DNA of 64,000 nt, from NCBI GenBank assembly GCA_021234155.1, contig JAJEKV010000032.1:7474736-7538735 (forward strand). The letters are read 5' to 3'. The notes beneath the pieces are model-generated. The model was not told the DNA's origin, searched no databases, and saw only the letters and a list, made by a program, of their open reading frames with translations. The stretch comes from Isoetes taiwanensis. Taxonomy: Eukaryota; Streptophyta; Lycopodiopsida; Isoetales; Isoetaceae. Positions 10,741 through 22,525 of this stretch are shown here, piece by piece; the first letter of the stretch is position 1; each line of letters starts with the position of its first letter. The translations under genes and the position numbers were made by a program.

Positions 10741-13581
10741 AGTCTATTCTTCCTAATTGGAGCACTACTGACATGTCCAATTCATTTCTTGAATATTGTT
10801 TGGAAGAGCATTGCTAAGACAATCAGGTTATGGATTTGCGAAGAAAATTTTAGAAAAGAAAAGCATTTTTAACATCCACTGGTCTATCAAATGCATATAT
10901 CACACCAACATTGCTCCACTAACTTGACTTAAAAGTTAGGAAATCTAAGCACATGTATGTCTGTAATTAAGTGTAACAGACCTGGGCACTTGATGGGCCA
11001 GTATATGTACTTATGTATGTATGTACACATGTATAACATGTATCCAGCATGAGTTCAGGGTTTTGTCTGTTTGGCAGAACGATTGTTGCAGAGCATGAAG
11101 GCAGGGAGCAATTCTGGGCAGTTTTGGAGCCCGAATTTTGAAGCATCATATCTCATCAACCCGAGATCCTTTTCAGGTGATTTTTATTTTGCTGGAAAGA
11201 TCTTCAAGTAAGCTTTCCGGAATGGGTCTGATCAGACCAAAACTCATCTGTATGCAAAAGTTATAACAGAAATAGTGATGCTGAGTCAGAATTGACTGCA
11301 CTATGTATGTTCTTCTGCAGTTTGATTCTTGGAGTTAGAAGACGATCTTTGGAGGCACAATCAATTGCAAGGGGTTCAGAGGTTTATGAATGACGAAATT
11401 ATCAGGTGGGGTCTTGCTATTGATCAATTGAGATGCTATGAGTTGCCATGATTAGTCTGTACATGATTTTTGCATGCGAATACTTATGAATTTGTTGGAG
11501 GCTCATAAGGCTACGAAAGATAAGTGAGTAGAAACATATCTAGAAGGACTGATTCAGAGGCAAGAAGATCTGAAAATGCTTGAAAAGTGCCAATGTGGGC
11601 TTGAATCAACAGATTTGGCATGTCTTGAATTTTTTTGCTGGACATCTACAAGTTTAGAACTAACCGGTCATGTTTCATTTTCTGTTGTTTATATGTATTT
11701 ACTTTTCTCTATGTTGCTTTGGTTTAGTATTTGTTGCTATTCTAAGGAGTTAATTAAGAAATAAACCTTTTGGATGGGGCTCAGTTGCCTTGTATGTGGA
11801 TGGAACCAGTGAAGACTGCCACATGAATTAGTATGAAATATAAAGGTTGATAACTTTTAAATGGTAAAGAACCTGACAGATTGACCAATGAGATGGCTCT
11901 TAAGTAGATCCTCCTTGATAGAAGTAAAGGAGAATATGAGCATCTGGGTAGCTAATCGGTGAGTTGAGCATGAAGCTCAAGAATTGTGCCATCTGTGTTG
12001 TTTTGGCGGTGGAGCTATGATTCAGGATAATGTGGCAAGAATTACATGCAGTTGCGATCATCATGTTACATTGATTCTTAAGTGAAAGTGCTGGGTTTTG
12101 AGATTTTTCGTTACTTATGGAAAGTAGGCTTATAATAAAATATATTAAAACCATAGCCCATGATTGAATTATAGCTATTGAGATGGAACTTTGAAGGTAA
12201 GGCATGATCTGAGATTGAATAGTTTGGCCAAGAGAGTCATAGGAAGCTTATGGGGGCTTTTGAGAATGGCTATGGCGTGGAGCAGTGTTGACGTAACCGA
12301 TGAAGTACATAGGTGTTGGATTCACATCAATGTGACAACCATGCTTGTGATTTCCTCGACATGTTTGTATTGTGATCATAGCGCTCTTGATATGTTGGTA
12401 AGGTCATAGATCTGTTGCCAAAAGGGCAGGGTTCAACATCGATGGTTGGAGTGCTATCAAGGTCTTCATCGTGGAGTTGCTACTTCAACATGGTTTAGGA
12501 TGTATGAGTAACTTCGGCAAGGGAATTACATGAAGGTAAACATGGAGCATTGGATAAGCTACTTCAATATATATGGGCAACCTCAGCAAGGGGCAGAGTA
12601 TGATCTAGGCACCTGTGTTTAGTAAATATTCTAATGAACATCACATCACATGCATGGTCTTTGCATGTTGTTTTGGTAACTTGATGTCTTGGGTAGTTCC
12701 GGCATTCTCATGTCATCTGTGTTCTTTGTATTTATGCTCTGTGACACCGGGCGTGGCCTCCTCTCGGGCGTAGCTTCCCGGTGAGGTTGTACGTCAACTC
12801 CTGTGACTCCATGGTAAGAGGTCCTCCAGCGCCAGGCGTGGGCTGGGAAGGGTATGCGCATACGAGGTTCACCCCATCAACTCCGCCAACGGGGCTCGGA
12901 ATGTGAGCTGGCTGGGTATTTCTTTGCTAACAGGGCCTGCATGTAGGCTGGCTGAGCTTCCCATTGTCCCCGAGCTATGTTTCTGATGTTTTGTTATTTT
13001 GGCTATGTTCTTTGCTTTTGTCGCTCAGAGTTTGGTATTTCTTTGGATTATGTTGTCATTGTCTAGTACTGTACTCACCTAGAATCTTTTGTTTGCTTGT
13101 GCTTATGTCTTTGTATCCAAGATTCCAAAGTATTTCCATGTATGCAGTGGCAGCCAGGGATCCCCACTTAGTCACGAGGACTAACCCCAGTGAGTGCATG
13201 TGCAGTGAATAAACAAGGGATGGCAGCAGTGCAACTGAGGATCGTGGTTGAGCAAAGCTTCTGGGTTGAATTGTTCACAGTTAGATGTTATATTTGTTGA
13301 AAATAGTGAACTTTTTGGATGTTAACTTTATATAATTACATTGAATTCATAAGTATTTTCTAATTGAGTTTGGAGTATGTAATTTGAACTGTGCAAAAGG
13401 AAGATTCAATTCTTCACCATAATACCAACCTAGAATTAGTGGAAGTTTTGACAAGATCTCGAGTTGCCAGGAGGGTCAACTCGGCAGGCTCGTCACATTA
13501 AGAAAAATTCCCCTCCCTTCAAATCTAATAGGAGATAAACCTATTATCCTATTCTTGTAAACAACAGTAGAGAAGAAAATT
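10741..13581. other. Unresolved repeat-derived region
   Basis: No convincing gene is found. The stretch resembles decayed LTR-retrotransposon DNA (for example around 11090-11330), and a TGTAACAGACCTGG string at 10974 resembles an LTR start. I find neither a second LTR nor a recognisable gag or pol domain. 12730-12960 is locally GC-richer without a coding signal. Confidence 0.3.
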
Positions 13582-13604
13582 ATTCACTACTAGAGAACGA
13601 GCTA

Positions 13605-13935
13605 TTAACGACGTTGGTTTGCGACGTACGGCAAACGTCGACGTTGCAAAATAATCGCGCGTTCTTAAAACGTCACTAAGATTTTTTCACGACGTCGCAT
13701 GTGCGACGTGCCACGTCGCATTACAAACGTCCAAGCAGACGTCGCAATGGCCTACGTTGCAACAGCAATGCACCACGTCGGAACTGCAACGCGCCACGTC
13801 GCATGGGCAACCTGTAACGTCGTTTATACAATGCGACGTCGCATATGAAACGTCCGACGTAGTTCATGCGACGTCGCGTTGCATGTGCGACGTGGCACGT
13901 TGTATGTTCAACGTCTGTCGTAACACATGCGACGT
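13605..13935. repeat. CACTA left subterminal array of ACGTCG motifs
   Basis: About 330 bp with closely spaced, variously oriented copies of CGACGT/ACGTCG and near variants (ACGTTG, AACGTC), often about 10-20 bp apart. This is the expected location and density for transposase-binding subterminal repeats of a CACTA element. CpG is locally extreme compared with the AT-rich flanks. Confidence 0.88.
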
Positions 13936-13939
13936 CACG

Positions 13940-14240
13940 AGTTTACCCAGTCATGGAGATGATGTGAAGAAGATTATTCAGGCAACTGGCCTTAGTTACA
14001 AGAGCATTCATGCATGTCTAAATGATTGCATGATCTTCTATCCTCCTGAAACATTTAGCAAAACTACGCATTGTATTGTGGGCAATGCCTCTAGGTACAA
14101 CAATGATATGCAAGGTAAGAACGTACCTGAGAAGATGGTTCGCCATTTCCCATTGCTTCCAAGGCTGAAGTTGATGTTTCCTCCCTTGCAATCCTATGGC
14201 CACTTGGTCATCCAATTAAAGTTGGAGCTTGGATGAAAGA
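13940..14240 (+). pseudogene. TNP2-type CACTA transposase fragment
   Basis: The frame reads SYKSIHACLNDCMIFY, then VGNASRYN, then VPEKMVRHFPLLPRLKLMF. This is the conserved N-terminal segment of the plant TNP2 transposase (IHACPNDC, C-x-x-CG-xSR-W, VP-K-xxRxFPLxPRL). The Cys pair normally seen before SRY is degraded, and the frame ends after about 100 residues, where a large catalytic region should continue. It is a relic from deletion of an autonomous parent. Confidence 0.8.
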
Positions 14241-15194
14241 ATGTAAAACTTGAAGGAAGAGTCATTCACTCTCATAGTTGATCATGTGGTCTTATGTCCT
14301 TTGGTCAATATATTGAAAGATTACACATTATTTTATTGTGCCTCATTTACAAAATCAAGTTATCTACATCTTAGACATACACATTTATTTTGCAAATTAC
14401 ATGCTTGTAAATGAATTCAAAGTGACATTTGTAATGGTTATGGACATAAAACCAATATAGGTTGGTATACGCAAGTACTCATACGTGTTGTATTGAGCAA
14501 ATACCAGGTACTCATACGCGATGGGAACATTTTGTGTTGAGCAAAACATCAGGGCAATGTGGCATATATTTTGCTAGTAGCATAATGAAGGGATACAGGT
14601 TATTTACATAAAATGTAAAGTTTCATTTCTATATACAAGAAGTTGAAAGTGCTCAACATAACCCATACATATGTAGTACTCTGACATTTCTAAATTAGGT
14701 TTAACTCAATACACTTATATATAGTTCATGCCTTGTTTTTCTTTATCAAATGCATTCTAAGCACTTGTCATGTAATTTTTTTTTAGTGGAATGAAGTCGC
14801 AAAGCTATGATACACAGGATTGACAAATGATTGCAGGACTCTTTTGTGAAGAGTTTTGACATTAGTTAAAAGCATACATCATAATCTAATCACTTCGGGA
14901 TTAAACTTAAAGGTGCATATTTTTTCAGGACCAACATCATGTTAGAAAACACTACTTTTTCCTGTTCAAATTCAAGCATACATAAGGAAATAATTCATGT
15001 GACCATAATTTCTCATTGTGACCATATGCCATATGCATGCACTGTAGTCGTGATGAATTGTTATTTGGCACATGCAATATTCAACATGCAACATGCAATG
15101 CAATGCAATGGGTGCAAACAAGAGGTGCAAAACAAACCCGGAAAAGCCCAATTTGTGAGAAAATCATTATTCCAATGAACATTTTAGGGCACAG

Positions 15195-15400
15195 GGAAGC
15201 GGCGGCCATGCCAACGTTTTGAGCATAGTGGCGATGGAGAACAGATTTTTCGTCTTCATTACATCATTTTTACAGTGATTTTAGCCATGTTCAGAAGGAA
15301 GCGACAGCCATGGCAACGTTTTTAAGCAGAATGGTAATGGAGATCAGCTTTTTCGTCTTCATTACATCATTTTTATAGTGATTTTAGCCATGTCCCGAGG
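15195..15400 (+). repeat. Two-copy tandem repeat (about 102 bp) inside the CACTA element
   Basis: Units starting at 15195 and 15297 share GGAAGCG(G/A)C(G/A)GCCATG and the later block TCGTCTTCATTACATCATTT, with a few substitutions between copies. No coding function is seen. Confidence 0.75.
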
Positions 15401-15821
15401 GATTTCTGATTTACAGATTAATTTCATCCTTTCTAGAATGCGATTCCCTCCGATAAGAGAAGCATTTGAAGTCTTAGAGGTGGACATGGCTTAGCAAGAT
15501 AAGGTGAATCCCTGGAACATTTGAAAATCTCCTCATTTTTTCTTTGTTTGTCTTCCTTTCCTCTTTATATTCTATGCTTGCAGATAAGAAAAATTTGAAG
15601 ACAAAGGAAGAACATATAGTACAAGAATGCTTGCATATAAGAAGCTATTCCTCAATACCTCGATCCTCCTTTTCTCATCTTTGTCTATCAAGGTAACCCT
15701 CCGTATCCTTTAGTTTGTTAATTATGCAAAATGCCATCTTCAATCAATAATGTTGTAATCTGAATCATAGAAAGGTTGGTTTGTTTGGTGAGTTCGTTTA
15801 TGCATAAAGTGTGTTTTGCAG

Positions 15822-16215
15822 AATGGGCTAGAGTTTGTCCCTGTATAAACGTGTTTTGTAAAGTGCCATGTCTGTCTGTTTGCTAAGCTCTTGGAGAAGA
15901 GGAGTGTTGAAGACCTTATAATGAGTGTTGGCTCTGGTAAGTGTTTCAATTTTTGCATGGATGTCTGTTGAGCATTGTTTTGGCTGATTACTCAGGTGGA
16001 GGAGGAGGTGTGGCTGTCAGTGCTGGTGCATTAGCTTCAGGGGGAGCTTTTGCACCTACTGCTGCAGAAGTAACCAAGGAAGAGCCCAAGGTACAGTCTT
16101 TTCCTACAAGTGTGCATTGCTCATTTTTATTGTGTTTTGATTATTTATGCTCATTTTGCAGGAAGAGCCAAAGGAAGACAGTGATGACAATATGGGTTTC
16201 AGTTTATTTGACTAA
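15822..16215 (+). pseudogene. RPP1: Captured 3' exons of 60S acidic ribosomal protein P1
   Basis: Three exon pieces keep GT-AG introns: up to 15936 (LFAKLLEKRSVEDLIMSVG), 15996-16090 (Gly/Ala-rich hinge, GGGGGVAVSAGALASGG, then EEPK) and 16162-16215 (EDSDDNMGFSLFD, stop). This is the C-terminal half of the stalk protein P1, ending in the acidic tail that recruits elongation factors. The 5' exons are not found, and the piece before LFAKLLEK has an in-frame stop (from about 15850), so no full protein can be made. It lies wholly between the CACTA termini, indicating transposon capture of a host gene. Confidence 0.85.
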
Positions 16216-16534
16216 CCCATCGGTTTAAAAGAACACTGGGTTTGTAGCGTCTTTCGATCTGTTAGACTAATTATAGAACCCATCTGTTTTTAGAGTAATT
16301 TGTGCAGTTAGCAAATTACTAAATTACTGCTTCTGAGCTAAAATGGAATTTGATTGTGAGATCTACTGGTGCAGCTTTTTTCTTTATGGTTGAGATCTTT
16401 TGTGCAAGTTTATTGTTTGCTATTTAACTGCTTGATAACAATACCTTACATTTCTACATTATCACAAATTCATTATTTCTACATACATTATTTCTATATG
16501 TTTGAGGATTTTTTGGCAGATCTTGGATTACGTT

Positions 16535-16800
16535 TGAAACTGTTCAGATTTATGAAACTGTTCAGATTTATGCCGACTCTTCTAGATTTAGGTTTCAGAT
16601 CTAGCTTTTAGCATCGATTTTATTGTTTTTGTATGATTCATTGGTTTTTGAATTTGTTCAGAAATGGAAATAGGGAATCGAGGAATCTTTTGAGTTTACG
16701 AGGTATTTTCTTGCTTTATTTTCTTTTTGCTTCGTCCAGAGCATGAAGATTTCCTTTATTTTCTTTTTGCTTCGTCCAGAGCATGAAGATTTCCTACATT
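16535..16800 (+). repeat. Short tandem duplications within the CACTA interior
   Basis: GAAACTGTTCAGATTTATG occurs twice in tandem near 16537-16573. A unit of about 41 bp containing TTTTGCTTCGTCCAGAGC is duplicated at about 16711-16795. Nothing else is recognised between the P1 fragment and the right subterminal array. Confidence 0.7.
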
Positions 16801-17199
16801 GTTGTGTTATCTAAATATAATTTATGAGTGTCTTTATTTAGGTTTTTTTCCTTCTTGTACTAAATGAGTAACTTTTATATGTTTGCAGCACTTCCAACTC
16901 TGTTGTATAAGCTTAACTGCAGCATTCGAAAATTGACTCAGTTAAATGTGCAGGTCAAACACATCAAGCTTCTATTCTAGATGCCCAGAATTATTCCATT
17001 TATAGGGAAGCATAAATCCTGTTCTTCATGATATCCTAGAATAACTGGGGTTCAAATCCATGTTTTTGAGTTCTTGGAATTATTGGCGTTCAAATCCCCT
17101 TTCTCGGTTCTGCACTGATATGAAGAAAAGGCTTGACAATCAGACAGAACCATTGATATTGGCAAGGGTTATTTTAAAAATGAAATCATTGCCATTGAT

Positions 17200-17630
17200 G
17201 TGGACCGATGTATGAAGGATGTATGAAGGACGTTATACCGACGCCTTGTACGTTGCAGACACGTTGCCAAATACGTCGTAAACAACGTCTACGCTGCGAC
17301 GTGTAAGCAACGAGATAAGAACGTTACGACGACGTGTGGAGGACGTTACACCGACGTCCTGGACGTTGCAAACATGTTGCACGCACGTCGAAAACAACGT
17401 TTCATGGGTGACGTAAAGATAACGAGATTAGAACGTCGTAGCGACGTATTAACAACGTTACAGCGACGTCGAGGACGTCGCAAAACCACGTTTCACCTGC
17501 GACGTGACATCGCCCTGCGACGAATCCTAGGCGACGTCATTTGCAACGTCCGTGCAACATTTGCAAGATGTCTTCATGCGACGTCTGACGTCTCTAATAC
17601 GTCGATGTGACGTCACTAACGACGTCGCTA
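17200..17630. repeat. CACTA right subterminal array of ACGTCG motifs
   Basis: A dense array of ACGTCG/CGACGT and ACGTTG variants runs up to the right terminal repeat, mirroring the left array. Chance open frames here are artefacts of the repeats. Confidence 0.88.
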
Positions 17631-17654
17631 ATAGCCCGTTCTGTAGTAGTGATT

Positions 17655-18660
17655 ATCTCTAATGAGAATCGTTTCAAATGCAAGAGCAAACCTATAGGAT
17701 GTCAAGGTATTGTGTTGCTTATGTTCTCCTCTTCATGAAACTTCTAACCTTCGGCGAAAGTTTAATATTATCAAGCCAAAATTCGTGGACCTGACGCTTG
17801 ATTTAATCATCGGTTCTATTTCATCTTGGCCTCCTCCCTGTCAAAGCCCACATGTTTGCTCCACTTAATGACATCATCTTTATTCTTGCTGCAACTTTGC
17901 ATAAATTTCTTGGTTGTATCTTTAGCAATTTTGAGAAAACAACCTTATTTACATCTGCTTTTTTTCCAACTATCATTGGTAATAGTGAATGCTTTGTAGC
18001 CAATTTGTCTTTGCTATTAGCATGCTTTGAGTCTTGAAGCCCATCTTTCGAGTTTCTGACCATGGACTTCATAAAAATAACTTCAAAAACAATTTCAATC
18101 AGATGTTCAAGAAAAAAGAAAAAGCTTATCCTCTTAAGACAAACGAGACCAAAAACTCTTTGATCCTAACAAATCGCTTGTAAAGAACTCAGCATACAAT
18201 CAATCGATCGATCAACACCATGGTTTATTTGTTTTGTGGCATAACCCAATCCAATGTCGGAGTACTTCCATTTAAAACCACCAGTTCTAATGGATTTCTT
18301 GCCCTCCATGTGCACCCTGAATTTAATAGGTATTTCCTGCAGAATAAATTCGTATGTCTTTCTTTAGGAATTTTGTTCGATGCTCGTTCCGAGAAGGGGA
18401 GAAATTTGAAAAGAAAGGAACGGATCCATTCAAATGGAGTTCATTTGGTTCGCCAAAAATTTTATGGAGCTGAAGGGGATGTTGCAATCATTACAAACTT
18501 GCCATAGAATGAGATATTGGAGTATCATGTTGTACACCAAACATGTACATCGAAAATGTACAGTTGCATCTTTCAATTCAGTACGATGTATATACAACTT
18601 CTCATACTTTTATTCCATACCACACCAACATTGCTTATTCATTAGCAACATAGTGGACAT
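17655..18660. other. Intergenic, nothing firmly recognised
   Basis: A plus-strand frame of 95 codons at 18220-18507 has no domain I recognise and no splice context. The rest is AT-rich and featureless. Confidence 0.3.
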
Positions 18661-18671
18661 ATGATGTACAT

Positions 18672-18760
18672 CCAATTGACTTTAGGCGGCTTCGAACTCA
18701 AAACATATAGGTTCTAAAACTAGTGTTTTGCCACTAGAGTATTATTGACAGAGTTACCCA
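18672..18760 (-). repeat. Possible tRNA-related SINE head
   Basis: Read on the minus strand, a tRNA-like A-box region (CTCTAGTGGC) is followed about 40 bases later by a B-box-like GAGTTCGAAGC. The match to Pol III promoter consensus is partial. Confidence 0.3.
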
Positions 18761-18767
18761 GTGATAT

Positions 18768-19105
18768 TGTTACGCACTAAGCTCCCTAGTGCTAAGCAGC
18801 AAACTAGGCGAATCCTTCAAGAAAATCAAACTCCAATGGTCCCCAACCTTTTTCAAACCTTGATCCCATACCCCACACCATATCAAATCCTCACCTTCTT
18901 CGAGATGCTTGCCCTCAAGCATGTGGAACACACTAATGTTACGACGAGGAATTGAAATTTGGCTCTGATACCAAGTGTTACCTACTAAGCCCTCTAGTTC
19001 TAACCAACACACCAAAAGGGTGGATCCTTCAAGGAAATTGTTAGGCAATGGGCCTCAAACTTTTCAAGGCTTTGTCCCATAGCCCATAGACCATATCAGA
19101 ATTAT
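18768..19105 (+). repeat. Divergent two-copy repeat, period about 208 bp
   Basis: Two related segments start at about 18768 and 18976. They share TGTTAC(G/C)(C/T)ACTAAG, GG(A/C)GAATCCTTCAAG-like strings and CCATA(C/G)CCCA. Identity is moderate. This is probably an old transposon-derived duplication. Confidence 0.5.
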
Positions 19106-20138
19106 CACTTCCACCAGAATAGGGACTACCTGGCATCTATTTTGGTGATCCAACCTAAGCATGCTCCTAGGTATTTCAAGAAGAGGGCAAAAGTATGCTA
19201 GTCGAGTGCAAAAAGTAGGCGTCCGGATGCATGCTTATAGCACGCATATAGCACCCAATATGATAGCTTGTTTAAAGTGCTGAAAGTGCTGGTGGATGGT
19301 AACAACTCCAATGAGTGATGGGCGGGGATAATAGGGTATTGTAATAGGTGCAGGGTGCCAATGGCGAGTGTTGGGGCCACATTTTTCTGCACCCCACCAA
19401 CATATTTTTGCTCAAGAGCAGAGGATAAATACCCTCATTTCCACCTTGAGACAATGCCCTTCAAGGTACTACATGACCTAGTGGGGTATCCATCTTAAGA
19501 GACCTATCTTATCAGTCTCTCGACATTAGGACTCCTTTTATCGAGCTATGCCCTTCAACATGGTAGTACATGACCTACTAGAGTCTCCCTCTAGGGTTTT
19601 AGGGTTTTGAGTCTCGAGGCTAAGGTAGCACGATTCTTGCGTACTTTGATAGCCCACGACTATAATTTCCCACATCATCATGAATTTTGCAAAACGAACC
19701 ATTCAATTTGAAGACTTTTTTAAGGTGGATTGTAGGTACATTTTTTATCCCAAAATTTCATTGTAGGTGTAAATTTATCCGTGTGGACCACCATGATATA
19801 TTTAGCTCCATTCAGTTCACTTTGATTCACTTAAAGTCTTAGAAGTAATATTGGGGTGGTATTGGTTCCTTACTTAAATCAAATCTTCATTTGCAGCTTA
19901 TTAGAGTGTATTGGGCTTCGATTAAGATTGTACTCAAAACTATATGTTTTAAATACATATATTTTAGACCACGTCATGATACAAGCCTACCTGGCTTGTA
20001 TACATTAGTGTGGGAAGGGGACATGGCTAAGTCATTATATATAACTTAGCCAACGCTAGGTAGAGAGCCATTTCCACATGCTCCATCCTATTGGTGATCC
20101 ATCATACTGACACATCTCATTGGAGCCACATGGCATGA
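19106..20138. other. Intergenic, no gene seen
   Basis: No conserved coding signal, splice-consistent exon or clear repeat terminus was found on either strand. Confidence 0.3.
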
Positions 20139-21640
20139 CGTGTGAGCCCTAACCTACTAAGGGCCAAATGCCTAGATCTAGACAATTTTTCGGCTCCAGT
20201 AGTTCTTGACCCCAGCTCGCATTCGTAACTCCGTTTCTAGGATTGTTGTTGTAGCACAGCTTAGTGCAATAGCCCCAGGAATGCGTGCACATAAGGAGGA
20301 GTGGAATCTATCTCAAAATAGCTGCAGGACGATGGAGACGCCAAGAGCTGGCAGGAGCTCCTCTAGGGCAGGTATTTTGAATAGATTCCTTAGTAGATTA
20401 TCTGGAAATTAGCATTCCAGATGAGTTAGCATCTTGTATCTCTAGTAGAGCCCTTCTAGAACCTCAGTTCGAATTATGAACCCTAATCAATTAACTCTAA
20501 CTGTAAGTTAGATGCACGTGATTAGGATTAGATGTCATTCTTGTTATTTATCATGTTATATGGATATATGATGTTTGTTGATCTCATGTTGCTCCTCTTG
20601 TATTGAGAATGGGGATAGAGACCTAGTAGTCATTATTTAGATGATGCTTCTAATTTAGACCCTTAGTTCCTACTATATAATATATATACATCATGTGCAT
20701 ACAGTCCACCAGGTTATGGATGCTATGAAGTGACTGAGCACCACACAACAGGGTCAGCGGCAAAGTAGAGGGAGGTCCTTGCTGACTGGGGCTACTGGGG
20801 ACTCGTAGCCAGCTCGGCTTATAGTCGGTCACTCCGAGAGGGCCGGGTATGAGTCCGACACTTCCTGGATCAATAGTGTCGCCCTGACTATCAAGAGCTA
20901 TAGGTGTTGGCCTGGCTTTTGTTTTGGAAAGTTCACTTGGGGTAGGACGTGTGTTGCCATGATCCTCTAGCCGCCTATAGAGCCATTGCACTCTGGGAAG
21001 AAAAAATGCAATCCTTCCTACCGCATCGGACCGGGAGATGCAATCCAGAGTAGCCTCTTTGGGTGGTGGTGGTGGTGGTGGTGATAATAATAATGGGTTT
21101 TAGTCCAAGAGACTGCATTTCTGGCAGGTTACAATCATGGCAGTCTGATTTAGTCCATCTGCATAGTATGCACAGGAGGGGCAGATAGAAGGGTCAACCC
21201 TAGCCATTGTCTATTGCCATCCCAAGTCATTGCTATAACTCAGTCTGTTCTATCTTGAGATCCCAGCTATCAGTCTACTTTCCACATGAGTCTGAGCCTA
21301 GGTAGAAGCTCCATTGATGTGCTGACATATTGATGTATCAGATGGATCTATGGATGGATTGCACTACCTTTTGTAGTAGTTGATTGTTGTTCTTATTATT
21401 AGTGCTGATGTAGGTATGTTGCTTTCGTTGTTACAGGAGCCCATAGGGGAGGGGGTACGCAAGACATCTTTGTGTCCTCTTCTTGCGCCCTGGCCATCCC
21501 ACGAGCGGGGTAAATATAGGGCCCATACGACAGTCGCTGTCGGATGGGGGATTTCCCATGGCATCTACGATGGAGCATCGTATGTTTACATGGGAAGTGT
21601 CACAATGGTATCAGAGATATGATCTTGGTTGACTAAGGTA
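20139..21640 (+). mobile_element. Probable LTR-retrotransposon 5' region with initiator-Met PBS-like site
   Basis: TGGTATCAGAG at 21606-21616 matches the primer-binding site used by many plant LTR retrotransposons (complement of the initiator-methionine tRNA 3' end). It follows directly after GTGTCACAA, a plausible LTR end. The upstream 1-1.4 kb would then be LTR, but I cannot fix its start, see no second LTR, and find no gag or pol frame downstream. A (GGT)n run lies near 21063-21082. Confidence 0.4.
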
Positions 21641-22410
21641 AAGCATTGGTCATGACCCTAAACAGATAGCTAACTAACCTAGGTCAAGGAATGAAATGAG
21701 AATTCCAATCATGAACCTCGATAGGGGGATAAGAAATCTTCCCCATTAGTAGGGTCATAAAGTAGAATAAATTATAGACTTGGGAGGGAAGAATAATGGA
21801 ATTAAATGAACATTCTAGTAAAATTGGTCTGAAAATTATAAATGGATGCCATGATTCCATGAAAAATAGATTAAAGAATTGTCCAAATTGGAGATCCCAA
21901 TGGAATATAATGTAAATTGATAATCGATAGCCCAAGAACTATGGAAAAATAAATAAAAAACTAAAAATTATGGGGGTCACCATTAATAAGGGCCGCTCAT
22001 TAAAAATAGTAATAATGGCATAAAAATTGGAATATTCTCTCACATTATGAGCATCTTACCTTTTTAAATCAATCTTAACCAGTTTTTTTTAATCTTGCCC
22101 TAATTCAGCTTTCTAGCCTTCTCAAAAGATTTCGAAAGAAAATTACATCTATATGACCAAAGGTAGCCCGACCAAGGGTTCTGGGGCCAAGTGTCCCGAA
22201 CAAGAGCTATGTCGGCTCTATAAACTGCCCATTTTTGTTGTAATCATGCTTTTCTGGCTTTACATAGTTCTTTCTAGACAATTGTACTAGAGAGACGTCT
22301 GCATGTACAGAAGAAGCAGTAGCTCTAAGATGGCTCCCATGCTGCAGAATATGCAAATAATGAAGCCATTTTATCTTTCAAGAGGGTGATGCTGACCATC
22401 TTCTTCAATA
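21641..22410. other. Degenerate region downstream of the PBS-like site
   Basis: AT-rich sequence with no intact frame. It may be an eroded retrotransposon leader. Confidence 0.25.
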
Positions 22411-22525
22411 TATCTAGCATTATGACAGGGGATTCCTTTTGTATTTTTGTACGCTTTTACATATGGTTTTGCTATGATTTCATCGCGTATGCAATTGAAT
22501 GTACTAATGCGTACATCTAGAGTGC
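22411..22525 (-). repeat. Dispersed repeat ending in CCCTGTCATAATGCTA
   Basis: The minus strand here matches the plus strand at about 27475-27585 over roughly 110 bp, including AAATCATAGCAAAA-like and TACAAAAATACAAAA strings followed by CCCTGT(C/T)ATAATGCTA. Two further copies of the terminal motif lie at 24523 and 36741. Confidence 0.55.

Larger units (their letters stand above)
13585..17651 (+). mobile_element. CACTA (EnSpm) element, 4067 bp, ATT target duplication
   Basis: The left end CACTACTAGAGAACGAGC and the right end (complement CACTACTACAGAACGGGC) form terminal inverted repeats of about 30 bp with three mismatches. 3-bp ATT duplications lie at 13582-13584 and 17652-17654. Both subterminal regions are packed with ACGTCG/CGACGT hexamers, the pattern bound by CACTA accessory proteins. 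The interior holds a TNP2-type transposase remnant and a ribosomal P1 gene fragment, so the element is non-autonomous and carries captured host DNA. Confidence 0.95.

Noticed and set aside
10974-13500. A single long LTR from TGTAACAG to GTCACA
   Set aside because: No second copy, no target duplication and no internal retrotransposon domains support it.
17374-17610. Arg-rich open frame in the CACTA right end
   Set aside because: It arises from the CGACGT repeat array and not from coding selection.
18220-18507. Plus-strand 95-codon frame as a gene
   Set aside because: No recognisable domain, splice context or promoter; composition does not stand out.
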